Below, in pieces: positions 22,521 to 33,025 of a DNA stretch of 64,000 nucleotides. A program made the translations under genes and the position numbers. This stretch comes from Tribonema minus (taxonomy: Eukaryota > Sar > Xanthophyceae > Tribonematales > Tribonemataceae): assembly GCA_017506865.1 (NCBI GenBank), contig JAFCMP010000223.1, positions 1,922,001 through 1,986,000 of the forward strand, given 5' to 3'. Position 1 is the first letter of the stretch. Each line of letters opens with the position of its first letter. Under the pieces are notes generated by a model. It saw nothing but the letters and a program-made list of their open reading frames with translations, was not told where the DNA came from and searched no databases.

Positions 22521-22860
22521 GTGGCCTTGCGGCCGTGAAGTGTCTAAAAACTACTCATCTTACCGCGTTTGCCATATATACAGCGACCAGATCCATGAGA
22601 GGTAAGCTTCCAGCTTGATTCAAGGTGTCCAGTGATTTTATTTTTTAATGTTAAAACAGTTGCAAGAAGCGCATTTTTTTTTGCTCAGCACGCATAAACC
22701 TCACCCTACAGCTAGCACCTCAGGTTATTTCAACTTCAACAAAATATGCAGAGAATGCGCAGCTTCTGCTCATCGACCACCACACATGTGCTGTGGCAAT
22801 TGCACCCCTGCATGCATCGCTGCCACATAACCCCCTGCATGGTGTTCTCTGCATTCATGC
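22521..22860 (+). repeat. Terminal repeat family, copy 5
   Basis: Starts CTGTGGCCTTGCGGCCGTGA and is closest to copy 2 (4726), sharing GATCCATGAGAGGTAAGCTT and CACATGTGCTGT. The TTCAAC array has decayed to a single short remnant. In this orientation it would be the left end of an element extending rightward, toward the Fanzor gene, but I see no matching right end before 36 kb. Confidence 0.75.
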
Positions 22861-23186
22861 ACACAACCGGCAGCGGTCAATGACTCCTCTATTTTTCTTG
22901 TGCATGCCTTCACGCAGCAACTGTATGAACAACCGCATGTGCGCAAAACTCTCCATGGCGCACTGGCAGACATCACTGTGAAAAGAGCAGGCACCACATG
23001 CAGCAGCAATTGTGCAAGGCCGCATCCGCACGAACTAGTTGCACTAAGGCTAGTCACAGACTGCCCAGAGACGGCAAAACACGCTTCCCCCCCCATCGCT
23101 GCGTCAGTGCAAGGGCTGGTTATGGCGCTGTGCGTCTGCTCCTCTCAAGGCTACACCCAAAACTGCTAGCACCGCTTTTGGCCACT
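22861..23186. other. No gene recognised
   Basis: Sequence between terminal repeat copy 5 and the direct repeat at 23187. No coding pattern stands out on either strand. Confidence 0.5.
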
Positions 23187-23362
23187 GTGCTACTGCCCGC
23201 CCGCCTGCAAACACAAATGCAGGATGTACACTACTTCTACCCTCTGTCTGCTGCTGTTGCAACTGTGGCTGGTGATATGTACTGCTGCAGCAGTCCCGCA
23301 CACCGCGTGACAAACCCCCCGTGCCTGCCCCCCCCCCCCCCCCCCCCCCCCCCGCCCCCCCC
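23187..23362 (+). repeat. Left member of a direct repeat flanking the Fanzor locus
   Basis: Begins GTGCTACTGCCCGCCCGCCT and shares GCAAACACAAATG, AGGATGTACACTACTTCTAC, CTGTCTGCTGCT, GTGGCTGGTGA and ACCCCCCGTGCCTG with 30301-30498, then runs into C26. Copies lie in the same orientation on both sides of the Fanzor gene. Confidence 0.75.
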
Positions 23363-23396
23363 CGGCTGCATGACCTCCATACTGCCCCTCATGCCA

Positions 23397-26300
23397 TTAT
23401 GGCATCCCCCTCTTCATCGACCCCCTCCTCGTCACCACCGCCCTCCCCGTCATCGACGCCCCCCCCCCCCCATCACCGCCCTCGTCGCCGTCGCCGCCCT
23501 CCTCGCCGTCCTCGTCCTCGTCGTCTCCCTCGTCGCCGTCCTCCTCATCGTCGTCCTCCCCGTCGCTTTCCTCCTCCTCTTCTTGATCCGCCGGGACATA
23601 CCCCGGGATGATGTCATCGACGCCGCACGTGGCATAGACGCCGCGCATGCCAAGGTTGGCCCGCGCATTGGTGTCGCGGTCGATGACAGCAACCCCCCCC
23701 TCCGCCGCCTGAGTGAGAGCGCAGTTCTCGTTCCGGCAAACCCTGTTTCTGTGCCCAAACTCATTGCCGCCGCCCCGCGTGGGCTGTCCACACACCAGGC
23801 ACGAGGCGGAACTGTATGGCTGTAGCGTCATCAATGTCGGACACCGGCAGGCCAGCTGCGCCACCAATTTCTTGATGGGAGTGGCGGCACGGCCGCCGGC
23901 GGGGAAGCGCGCACATGCGCCGAAGAAGATGATTCGACGGGGCCTCCTGTGCGTGTCGCGCCACCTCCTGTGCCTGCGCCTGCGCCGTGGATACTCGCGG
24001 CCGCGGGACCGCACACGCTTTTATCCCGGGGGCCTGTGCTGCAGCCGAATTGGGGCCAGCTTTTCTGCCATCTTGGCAATGGCAGCCTGCTGCGCACGGA
24101 AGCGGCTGAACCTCTGATGCCGTCGTGCTGGGTGCAGCAGCTCTCCCCACATGGCATCTGCATGGTGCCCCCAAGTGGTGCAGTAGGCGCGTAGCACCTG
24201 CAATGATGCAGCCACCAGGACGGGCACCATGTGTACACAGAGCGGAATGAGTGGGGGCTACCATTACAGTGGGGGCAGGCCCTGGGGTAGAGTCACGTGA
24301 GGGCCCACCGCATCAGATTGTAGAGGACATACTATGTACCATTACAAAAGCCCCAAGGCTTCTTCTCCCACTGTCAAAGCTCTGGGCAGCGAATCACAAT
24401 CATTGGCTCTACGCAACATTCATACATCATGTGCACCAGAATGAGTGAATGACAGGCCCTTGGTGAGGTATGCCATTGATCTTGAGATCCACAAGGCTTT
24501 CAATGGCAGCAGCAAGGAACATATGAATGCACACATCACTCCAGACTTTCAAACTTTGATGCGCTTCTGTAATTGTAGCAGTCACGTGGCACTTGCTGAG
24601 ACGACGACAAATACGGTCACGTCCAACCGTCATGATGTCATGTGCTCGCTCCCATTGTGCATCGAGATAGACAGCAGTGGGCCCTTGCGCACTGTTGAAC
24701 CAGTATAACACAAGGCAAGAGCATGCATGTATGCACACTCATGCAAGAGCCTGCGGTGCTGGCTCAAGACAACACAAGGCCCGGTGCTGCTGCAGTGCCC
24801 GACAATTCTTACCTGATAGCGGCCCGTGCGCGTGTGCCTGTCCGCGAGCGCCGCGAGTGCATCGCTGTACGCCTGGTTGGCCCCGCGGCGTTGCGCCTCC
24901 CCCTGCTCATTGCGGACAGACTGTGCCCATACGCGGTACTCCGCCCCTGACACCTCCTGCGCCGTTACGCCCTCGCCCTCTGGGGGCGGATTTGCTGCAA
25001 AATCCGCGGCGCTATCGCGCCTCCAGCGCTGGCCAAGGGCAGTGACCGCACTGAAAGCCAGCACCTGGCCCGGGTCCACCCCAGTCACCACGACATGGTC
25101 CAGGGCGTGCAGCCGCTCCTGTGCAGCAGGGGTACTGTCCGCCACCGTAGCCGGCTCCGCCCCTATCTCCCTATGCACACGCTGGAGGCGGAACACCCCA
25201 TTGGGGCCTTCAGCCACCTCCCCCTCCAGCACATCCCCCAGCTCCTCATGGATGTACCCAACCTGTGACAGAAGAGAATGCAATGAACATGAGTGGAGGG
25301 GGGGGGGGGGTAACAGCAAGCTGTTGGGTGTACTATTGTCAGTCTGCCCATGAGGCGTACGCTATAGTACAGCACCATGACAATCGGCGGCCTCACCAAT
25401 GGCATGCTGATGGCATGCTGGAGTCACAAAGGTGAGGCTACACAGTGTCTGCATGCAGTCGACATTGAATTTTCACATCATATCCAGACTGTGTCGGCAT
25501 GCCATCGAGTCAGATTGCAAAATGGGACTTCATGGCGCAAGTATGACATATATCAATACCACAGTGGCAATGTTCATGATCGGCAAGAAAGCTGTTGAAT
25601 CAATTAATCAACCTATGATTGAATCAACGGACGCAACAGTTGTGACGCGCGCCCCTCACCAGGTTGCATCTGCAACTGCAACATATGTTGTAGAACTCCG
25701 AGCAGCTCCGCCTAATGCAGCATTTAACATCGAGACGGGTAGAAGTACCTGATTGATGAGCATTGCACAATGGATGATGATGACAGCAGACACTTTCTCT
25801 TTCAACCAGACATTCCTACGAGCTATCAGTAAACAATGTGTATAAAGCGCACCTGGTAGCCCCTCCGCGGCAGTTTGGTCAGGCCATGGGGGCCTTGGTG
25901 CGAGTCGTGGCTGGTGACCAGCAGAAGCTTGAGCTGGTGCCCATCGGTCATGAAGGTCCTGTCCACCAGCCACGGGGCCAGGATGCGGTACCCTGGTTGG
26001 CCGGCGCGCTCAATTGCCCGCATCACACCGCGCTCGCTCCGCGCATAGTGATTGGTGCGCTGCCGCATGGTGGTGATGTTGGCTGCCTTCGCCCATGGCT
26101 GCATGAACTCAGCATACCACCAGGGGCCCCGGCCGGCCATCCGCGCAGCAAGACCTGGAAACAGCTCGCCCATGCCGCTGCATATCAGTGGGGCAGCGCA
26201 TGACACAGCGACAACAAAAGCACATCATGGTGAGACACTGTCACCAATGTCACACTGCGACGCGATGGGTGCATACTGAAAGCATAAGACCAACCAACCG

Positions 26301-28390
26301 GTTTGAGCGTATGACAATCTCAATCAGTAGGCTAAGCGTGCTCATCCTGTCGACAGGCGCTACGCAGCGGGGCTATGCCTGCAGCCCTAGAGCACCCATA
26401 TGCGCACTGTCTCGCAGATGTCCAGGATCTTGAGGTAATCGGCGCCCTCCTGCACGTCTCCGTCATCGTCCAGCTCTGCACCCCTGAAGCCCAGCTGGTT
26501 GAGGCGTGCCTGCAGCTCCCCGTGCAAGTCGTTGCCGGCATAGGTGGTCGCCAGCTCAGCCAAGTCATGTACAGCCCTGGGAGCATCATGTGCAATCAAT
26601 TTGGCAAGGGGAAGTCCGTAAGTTGGGTGGCAAACAAGCACTGTCGCTCTGACTGTACTTGCAGGCCACATCCAAGCCTGGCTAGAAGGCCAAGTCAAGA
26701 ACATCCAGACTGCGGGTTGATTATTCTGAGCAGGCCATCACACATCAACTTTCTTGCATGTAGGGACAGAATAAGGCGCATACATGCAGCGTGTGGCTGA
26801 ACCAACAAGTAAGGTTGAAGTTGTCCACTACCACTTTGCTCAATGGCAAAAACAGCTGCCTGCTGCCATTTCCACCTCTGCCGAGCAGGGCTGGCGCAAG
26901 TGTGAATGCAGCCTGCACCCAGCCCTCTGTGCAGGTTACATCACGCCGAACATAGTGCACCACAAAAACAGCAGATATGTGAGCCGTTGAGACACCCGCA
27001 TCACTTGCACAAATGCCATGGTGCTGATGAGAGGATGCGAGCCGTTCCAGAAACTGCTTGCAAATGTATGCACAGTGAACCTTGTGAATACAGGCATTTA
27101 ACTAGGCATTTGCCGCCCACCTGGTGAACGGCCGCACAGTCATGTCGACTTGGGTGTGTGGGTCATCATCGTCGTTCATGATGTGCGCCCGCAGGGCTTG
27201 GAACAGGGCCCAGTATGTGATGGCCAGGCGCCGCCGCTGGAAGTGCACCTGTATGTACGTGCTGGCAACCGTTGCCATGTCCTTGGCCACATAGAGGAAG
27301 ACCTCATGCAGGCGCCAAGGCGCCCCGGGGGCCTGCAGGGCCTGCAGGTTGCTGTTGTTGCGCAGGTCCTGAAATCGTTGAAGCGTCGAGGCGGCAACTG
27401 CGCAACAGCAAGCACACGAGGAGCGCGCGTCACTCCACATGAACGAGTTGACCCCCTCGCACTGGCTTCCATGTGTTGACTTGGCGCTGTAGCCAGAGTA
27501 GCCAGCTGTGATGATCGCAGATTGATTGAGGGTTGCATGCTGGTCCATGCGAGTGTCAGTACCACTCGCACAGGTGACATCTCCAGGCACGTTGCGCAAG
27601 ACATTCCAGGTACTGTGAGGCTGTTGGCATACTGGTCGACAAGGTCATCATGTGCTGGATGGAAGGCTGCCTTCACGACACTGTTTGACAAGCATGCATG
27701 AATGGCTCACCATGCACATCCTTCTCAGATAAGGTCGTGAGCCATGCACGAACAACAAGTCATGCGACACTGCTGAAGTCCTGCGTGAGTTCCAACGCTG
27801 GTCAAAGTTATAGCTTGCGCCTGAGGCAGCAGCATGCGCTTTTTTTAAACGCAGAAACAGTCACTGTTGTTGCGCGGATGCGAAGGGAATAGCGATGCCC
27901 AGTGCACGCTACCGCTTCAAAGGCCACGCTGCGAAGAAGAGAAGACTTTGTTCTTGTACCTGAGCAGCTCCAGGTCCTGCTCCTTGCGTGTAACCTGCCC
28001 CCGCTCCTTGCACATAGCAGGTGAAACACTCCATGAAGAAGCGCTGCGTGGCATCAGGGAAGGGCTGTCCGAGATCTAGCTTCCAGGTGCAGATGTAGTT
28101 GGCCAGCAAGGAGGCCAGATGCCGCACCTTCCCCACGTAATCTGCAGCGTCCTGGAGTGTTTGGGCGATCTCAAGGCTAGGGTGCCGATGCAGGACCTTG
28201 CAAGGCTGCAAGAGACGGTCTTGTGCCTGAGCTTCACGCCTTGATCCGCTCCAGGGATGCGTCGCCTTCGCTCGAAGGTCCGCAACAGAGTCTCGTGCAG
28301 CCGGCGTGTGTGTGAGGGCTCATGCCCCTGGGCAGTATTCACCGCCGCCTGCCCGAACCTGTTGATGAGCCGCTCGACCAGGTCCGCCAT
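23397..28390 (-). CDS. Fanzor-type protein (eukaryotic TnpB homologue, candidate RNA-guided nuclease), probably inactivated
   Basis: Seven exons on the minus strand: 28390-28238, 28205-28014, 27368-27121, 26576-26408, 26177-25853, 25262-24813 and 24197-23397, about 770 codons. Diagnostic parts: a TDG motif (FMTDGHQLKLL, exon 5); RuvC-I Asp in VVVTGVDPGQV (exon 6); then in exon 7 an FFGACARFPAGG segment, a zinc ribbon (CLVCG ... CRNENC) and RuvC-III Asp in DRDTNARANLGMRG, followed by a strongly acidic tail. This order is that of Fanzor/TnpB nucleases, which use a guide RNA to cut DNA and travel with transposons. Oddities: an in-frame TAA at 24021-24023; Gln where Fanzors usually have a Glu before the zinc ribbon (LQPYSSASC); a 32-nt gap between exons 1 and 2; and phases that do not fit between exons 4 and 5. 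I am sure of the family, less of the first exons; it is probably a recent pseudogene. Confidence 0.85.
24021..24023 (-). other. In-frame TAA stop inside the Fanzor frame
   Basis: The frame of exon 7 is open from 24197 to 23397 except for this single codon, between RLQHRPPG and KRVRSRG. The conserved RuvC-II-like segment, zinc ribbon and RuvC-III lie downstream in the same frame. No GT donor sits between the conserved upstream helix and the stop, so a normal intron cannot remove it without losing that helix. Confidence 0.85.
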
Positions 28391-29006
28391 AATGTGAAAA
28401 TCGCTGCACCATGTGGAGGAGACGATACACAGAGACAGGCTGTGACTGATGGCGTGGGCTCATAATTAGGTACAGGTGGTGTGATCACGAGTCAAAGTGG
28501 ATGTACTGGGAGCTTGACACATGGGGTGCTGGGGCTGACAAATGGAAATTGCCACTTTCACAAAAATCCGCGAATCTCATTAATGGATACTATGCGAAAA
28601 AGCGATGCTGAATGCTGCACTGGCGATGCGATAAGATGATGCGATGCGATACGGATAGCGAAGAAGCCTCGCAAGCATGGCGACGTGTCCACACTTGAAA
28701 CGACGAGGATAATCGGTCGGACACTGCGGCCGTCGTGAGACACTGCAGCCCCAGGAGAACTAAAACATACTGTAGCGGCGAACACTGCACCGAAGTGGTG
28801 CACGAAGACAATGGGCGACAGCACCATCAGCAATTTATGACCTCAGCGAGTGCGCACCTGTCGTCTCTGTATCAGGCCGCACACCTAGGACACAGTTTAT
28901 CTTCCAGAACTGCGCGCTGAGAGTCACATCTTTCAAGTTGAGGGAGGGATATCCATCAAATCGATGGATTTCGGTTAACGCGTGTTGTGACTACAGCATC
29001 AGGTGT
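28391..29006. other. Upstream region of the Fanzor gene, no gene recognised
   Basis: About 600 bp between the first ATG of the Fanzor gene and the small repeat element at 29007. It may hold the promoter of the minus-strand gene, but I recognise no core element in it. Confidence 0.4.
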
Positions 29007-29322
29007 GACACGGCTTGGTATATGTGTTCTACACAAATGAATCACTCCGCAGTATATGATGAGCACTTTCTGGTATCCGGTCATACTCAAAGGTTCAGAA
29101 TGCAGCAGTTAGAAATGACTTAAGGTCTCAAAAGGAACAAGGTCAAGACCCCCTGTTAAAGTTCGGACTTGTGGCCTGGTGGTTTCAGTTGTTCTGATCA
29201 CAGCAGTACTGGGATCCCTGGAGACTGAGAGACAAGCACGGAAACTGGCCCTGATACCAGCCCAACAGACCAAATGGCTCCCCCATGGAAGCACAGTCTC
29301 AACTATAACTACCACACGTCAC
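29007..29322 (+). mobile_element. Small non-autonomous element, copy 1
   Basis: About 315 bp matched in opposite orientation by 33605-34015. Shared landmarks are TATATGTGTTCT (TATATGTATTCT in the other copy), GATGAGCA, CTGGTATCCGGTCATACTCA, GACAAGCACGGAA and GTCTCAACTATAAC. Ends are roughly inverted (TGTGACACGG at the left, CCACACGTCACA at the right). It encodes nothing recognisable, so it resembles a MITE. Confidence 0.7.
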
Positions 29323-29399
29323 AGGTGGGCTCTCCAGCTCCATCTCCGCCCTCGCACCTCGGCGCTCTGAGAAGTCGGCATAGGGCCGCCCTTATATGG

Positions 29400-30080
29400 G
29401 CACACGTAAATGAACTGTGCTATACTGTGCATAGGGTCTCAATATTGTAAGTACCCTTAAAGCTCCACAGCCACACTGCGCGCGCCCTGCTATTGGTGAC
29501 ACACAACCTACTGCATCCCACCCACATTCGGTGTCGCGCCGTCGCCTCAGCAAAGGACAAAACCCCCTTGCCTCCACCTCTGCCTGGAGTTGAAGCCGCA
29601 GATGAATTTGAGAGCCTGGTAGAAAGAGGCCCCAAAACGACTCCAAACGTCATCGCTACACCGCCATTGATAGCCCCACCTCCAGCACTATGGCTGCATT
29701 GTCAATCGGCACCAGAACAACGGCTCCTGCCTCCTGCACCTCCCCTGGTTGACTGCTCTCAGTGTCCGCTCAGTGTCCGCTGAAATCTCCAGCCGCTGCT
29801 GCCACCACTCTCGCCAGCGTGGTAGCTGCTTCCCTGTGTATAGCTGTAAGTACCTCGGCCATGCCTGTAGAAAGGCATCGCGGTCGCGAAACTCGCGAGG
29901 GCAGAGCACATGTAGCAGCCGGCTCCATTGGTCAACTTGAATGTGCGCTATGACCACTGGCACCGAGTCCTCCGCATGCAGACCTCTACCGCCAGGCGCT
30001 ATGGTACGCTAAAACGCTCTCCGTATGTTGATCCACGCACCTTTCTTGAACACCTTGCCAACATTGGGGCCGGTAGCATT
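29400..30080 (-). CDS. Unidentified open frame (best part 29688-29963)
   Basis: On the minus strand 29688-29963 gives 91 codons rich in Trp, Arg and Leu (for example DQWSRLLHVLCPREFRDRDA and LPRWREWWQQRLEIS), a composition seen in retroelement Gag-like regions. It is not joined to the gypsy fragment, whose 5' side lies at higher coordinates. I cannot assign it; it could be a remnant of another retroelement. Confidence 0.25.
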
Positions 30081-30107
30081 GGGGGGCCAATACCGTTGGG
30101 ATTGGGC

Positions 30108-30165
30108 ACAATAGTGTCTTCATTATGGTATGCCACGACAGTGTCTTCATTATGAGGGTATGCCG
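30108..30165. repeat. Short tandem repeat of about 27 bp
   Basis: AGTGTCTTCATTATGGTATGC is followed by AGTGTCTTCATTATGAGGGT. A related AGTGTCTTCA occurs at the edge of the truncated integrase (about 31919). Confidence 0.6.
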
Positions 30166-30300
30166 TAGCAGGATCCTTGACCAGCGCAGACGTCGCGACG
30201 TCCTTTTGGTACTCAAGTTTCCTTGGTTAATCAAGGCCCGAAGGCACACCAGCCCAGAGATCTGGCGGCACAGAACGCCAATATGCGGCGGCAGAGCATT

Positions 30301-30498
30301 GTGCTACTGCCCGCCCGCCTGCAAACACAAATGTAGGATGTACACTACTTCTACTTGGCAAGGGGCATGAGGACTACAGTTACCCCTGTGTCTGCTGCTT
30401 TTGCAACAGTGGCTGGTGAAATGTACTGCTACGGTCCTACACACGAACCCCCCGTGCCTGTCCCCCCCGCGTAATCCCCCCCCCCCCCCCCCCCCCCC
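30301..30498 (+). repeat. Right member of the direct repeat flanking the Fanzor locus
   Basis: Same orientation and landmarks as 23187-23362, with about 30 extra bases after CTACTTCTAC (TTGGCAAGGGGCATGAGGAC...) and a C23 run at the end. Its spacing puts the whole Fanzor gene and its 1.9-kb upstream region between the two copies. Confidence 0.75.
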
Positions 30499-30587
30499 AT
30501 TCAATGGCTTGGTAAATTACATGTAGGCAGCAAAGCAGTGCTGAGCTGCGTAATGCAATTCATCATATCTGGTGGTGCTCATTTATG

Positions 30588-31384
30588 AGGCCGGTGCCCT
30601 AATTCCGGGGTTCGCCGGTTTTCGCGAGCGCGCGCGCGGCGCGGTCTTTTGAACCAAATGCTATTGAATTACGCCAAAGGCATCAACCCATCACAGCTGA
30701 GGAGTGAGCTATAGGTTTCTTAACAAGAACTCATGTATGCACCAACGGCTACAATGTTACGTATCCGTTTGGCCCCAAAAGCTCACCACCTCACGAACGG
30801 GTCAACAACAGAAATCAAAAACAAAATCAGTTCTTCCTAAGGTAGCACCAAGATGCCGATGGCTTTAGGCCAGACCCATATGTAGTCTTATGAAAATAAG
30901 CATGGGCTATCCGTCGCACCAGTCAGCACCGCAAACGGTGAAGATGCAGAAGAATTGATGCAAATCCCGTGGGCGCAACTTCTTTAATTTTGCAAAAATG
31001 TATTTTACGCTCGCCATGAAGCACGGCGGCGACACGGGGCCGCGCAGTAGCTAGTATGAATGTATATCCTCTGCACCATAGCGGTAGCAACGCAGCGCAC
31101 CACCTCTAGCAGGAGTGGTGTGCATCAACGTTGCTGTTCTTATCGAGAGGTCCCAACCCAAAAATGGTTTCTTAGCCGCTAGCGACCACTTTGGGGTGAA
31201 GCGCTTGGTAGGCAAGCAAGACAACATCTAAGGCCATTGAGGCGCGTCTCGCTGTCTCCTGCTGTGGAGTACAGCGCGCGTCAGTGCCATAGACCAACAT
31301 TGCCTAGGGTTAGGGTTAGCGCCGAAATCAAAGCGACCCCCTTTGGTCAGGAGAAACGCCGGATTTAGGGTACCGGCCTCTTGA
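30588..31384. mobile_element. 0.8-kb element with terminal inverted repeats
   Basis: The left end GAGGCCGGTGCCCTAATTCC matches the reverse complement of the right end (GAGGCCGGTACCCTAAATCC) and the match continues for a few more bases. The interior has no long frame. Copies at 7385-8203 (inverted, truncated) and 6400-6570 (partial) show it is a repeat family. The right part holds a CTAGGGTTAGGGTTAG motif. A target-site duplication is not clear. Confidence 0.75.
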
Positions 31385-31925
31385 TATAATCATGCCTGAA
31401 ACTTGTGAGCTCGCAGGTGATGGACAGGGTTTGTGTGAGGCGAAAACAGCCTATCGGCGTTGTGTGAGGAACACCACCAGCAATATTTCGGCCATGTTGG
31501 AGCTATTGAGCCAGGATGGCCTGCTATCAGGTATGGGGACGACACCTTTTTCCTCATTTGGTGCACACAACCCATTGAGGATCCACTCACCGTTGCCTCT
31601 GTACAGACTCTTTTCTGTCCTCGTTCCCTTCCCGATGCCATCGGTCGCTGGTGCTAAGCGTCACCCCTGTCCCGAACATCTATGCCACCCGTAGCCTGCA
31701 TCGACGTCTCGTGCGTGACCCCCGCTTGCGGTGCGCTCGTGCCGCATTCGCGCCAGATCTCCCTGGCTAGCCTGTGCACACTCTGTGCAATGCTTGCAAT
31801 TTGGCAGACGGCCGATTGCCCGTGATGCTATCAGGGGTTCGTTGAACATGCGCTCCCCCGCGCACTCATGATCTGACACCGAAGGCTTGCCGGCTTCCAG
31901 CAATAGTAGCACACATATAGTGTCT
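31385..31925. other. No gene recognised between the TIR element and the integrase remnant
   Basis: Frames on both strands are open for 80-100 codons, but none shows a motif. It may include diverged sequence of the retrotransposon 3' part; I find no further integrase motifs. Confidence 0.4.
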
Positions 31926-32306
31926 TCAGATGAGGTAGTCCGTAAACACCACAATGTAGCGGCTGCCGCGGTCTGACACTAGAAATGGGCCTACGACATC
32001 CACCCCTACAATGTCAAAGGGTCCACGTAGCTCCTCATTGCCAAACCCCAGCACCGGCACGTTGGTTTGCTGCCGTAGCTTCTGCGCCAGGCAGACCGGG
32101 CATTTGAGGACATGCTCCGCGACACTGGCATACATACCCACCCAATGGTCTCGTTGCGCTATTTTCGCGTATGTGCGATTGAGTCCACAGTGCCCACCTC
32201 CTATTGGGTCATCGTGAGCCCCGTGCAGCACCTGAGGAATCAGTGCTTTGGGGATGACAAGCCGGTCCTCTTCTGGCAGCCGCCCACCGCCCCGGCGCAT
32301 GGACAT
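31926..32306 (-). pseudogene. gypsy integrase N-terminal zinc finger and start of the core, truncated
   Basis: An H-H-C-C zinc finger (HCGLNRTYAKIAQRDHW, then KCPVCLAQK) is followed by the first core strand with the first catalytic Asp (DIVGVDVVGPFLVSDRG and YIVVFTDYL). The frame ends there, so the second catalytic Asp and the Glu are missing. Confidence 0.85.
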
Positions 32307-32518
32307 GTAGAGTCTCCCGCCAGAAACATAGTAGCCTGCATGCTTGGCCGCGAATATTTACTTGAGCTGCCGGTCTGAATGGCCTGCTGGTATCACCTCT
32401 CCTTCCAAGTAAGCCATAATCATTGATAACGCCCAGCTCGGCATCATTGCGTTGTGCCGTTGCTATCTCGTCCACCGACGGCAGCCCTGCCGCTCGCCGG
32501 CTCACCACCTCCTGTGCA

Positions 32519-33025
32519 TCACAGTGAGCCACGCCATGCCGGAAGCACCCGAATACTTCCAGGGACAGCGCGCAGTGCGTTGTGCAAGCACAGGGTGTTA
32601 TGGCGGACGTCACACGCGATGATCGTGACTCGTCGTCCTGCCATTGGCAAGAGCCCTCCACCAGCCGTGACAGCGCATCGGCATTGGCGTTCTTGTGCCC
32701 AGGCCTGTAAACGATGGTCATGGCATACTCCTGCAGCACTGTGACATAGCGCTCCTACGTTTCGTTCGCATGTCACCTGTAGGTTTGAGCAAGTATTAAG
32801 CGCCGCGTGATCAGTCTCCAATATGAAGGGCCGACCATTGTGAAGAAGTGGTCTGAAACGCAGCACCGCCTCCACTGTTGCGAGGGCCTCACGGTCATAA
32901 ACAGAGTAGGTGCGCTTTGCCTTATTGAGTGTGCTGCTGTAGTAAGCAAGTGGTTGGTCTCCCTCAGCGCGCCGTTGAGACAAAACCGCCCCCAGACCCA
33001 CGTCACTGGCATCTGTCTGCAGCAC
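32519..33025 (-). pseudogene. gypsy RNase H domain
   Basis: TDASDVGLGAVLSQ starts the RNase H fold with its catalytic Asp. It is followed by PLAYYSSTLNKAKRTYSV, YDREALATVEAVLRFRPLL (catalytic Glu) and FILETDHAALN (third acidic residue), as in Ty3/gypsy RNase H. It then changes frame toward the tether that leads to integrase. Confidence 0.85.

Noticed and set aside
23321-23611. Plus-strand Pro/Arg-rich frame
   Set aside because: Antisense of the acidic C-terminal tail of the Fanzor gene plus the C26 run.
24427-24738. Frame considered as an extra Fanzor exon
   Set aside because: The exons on both sides (ending 24813 and starting 24197) already join in phase, and the frame has no Fanzor motif.
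31300-31321. TTAGGG-type telomeric repeat
   Set aside because: Only two and a half units, inside a mobile element, so not evidence for a telomere or a telomere relic.
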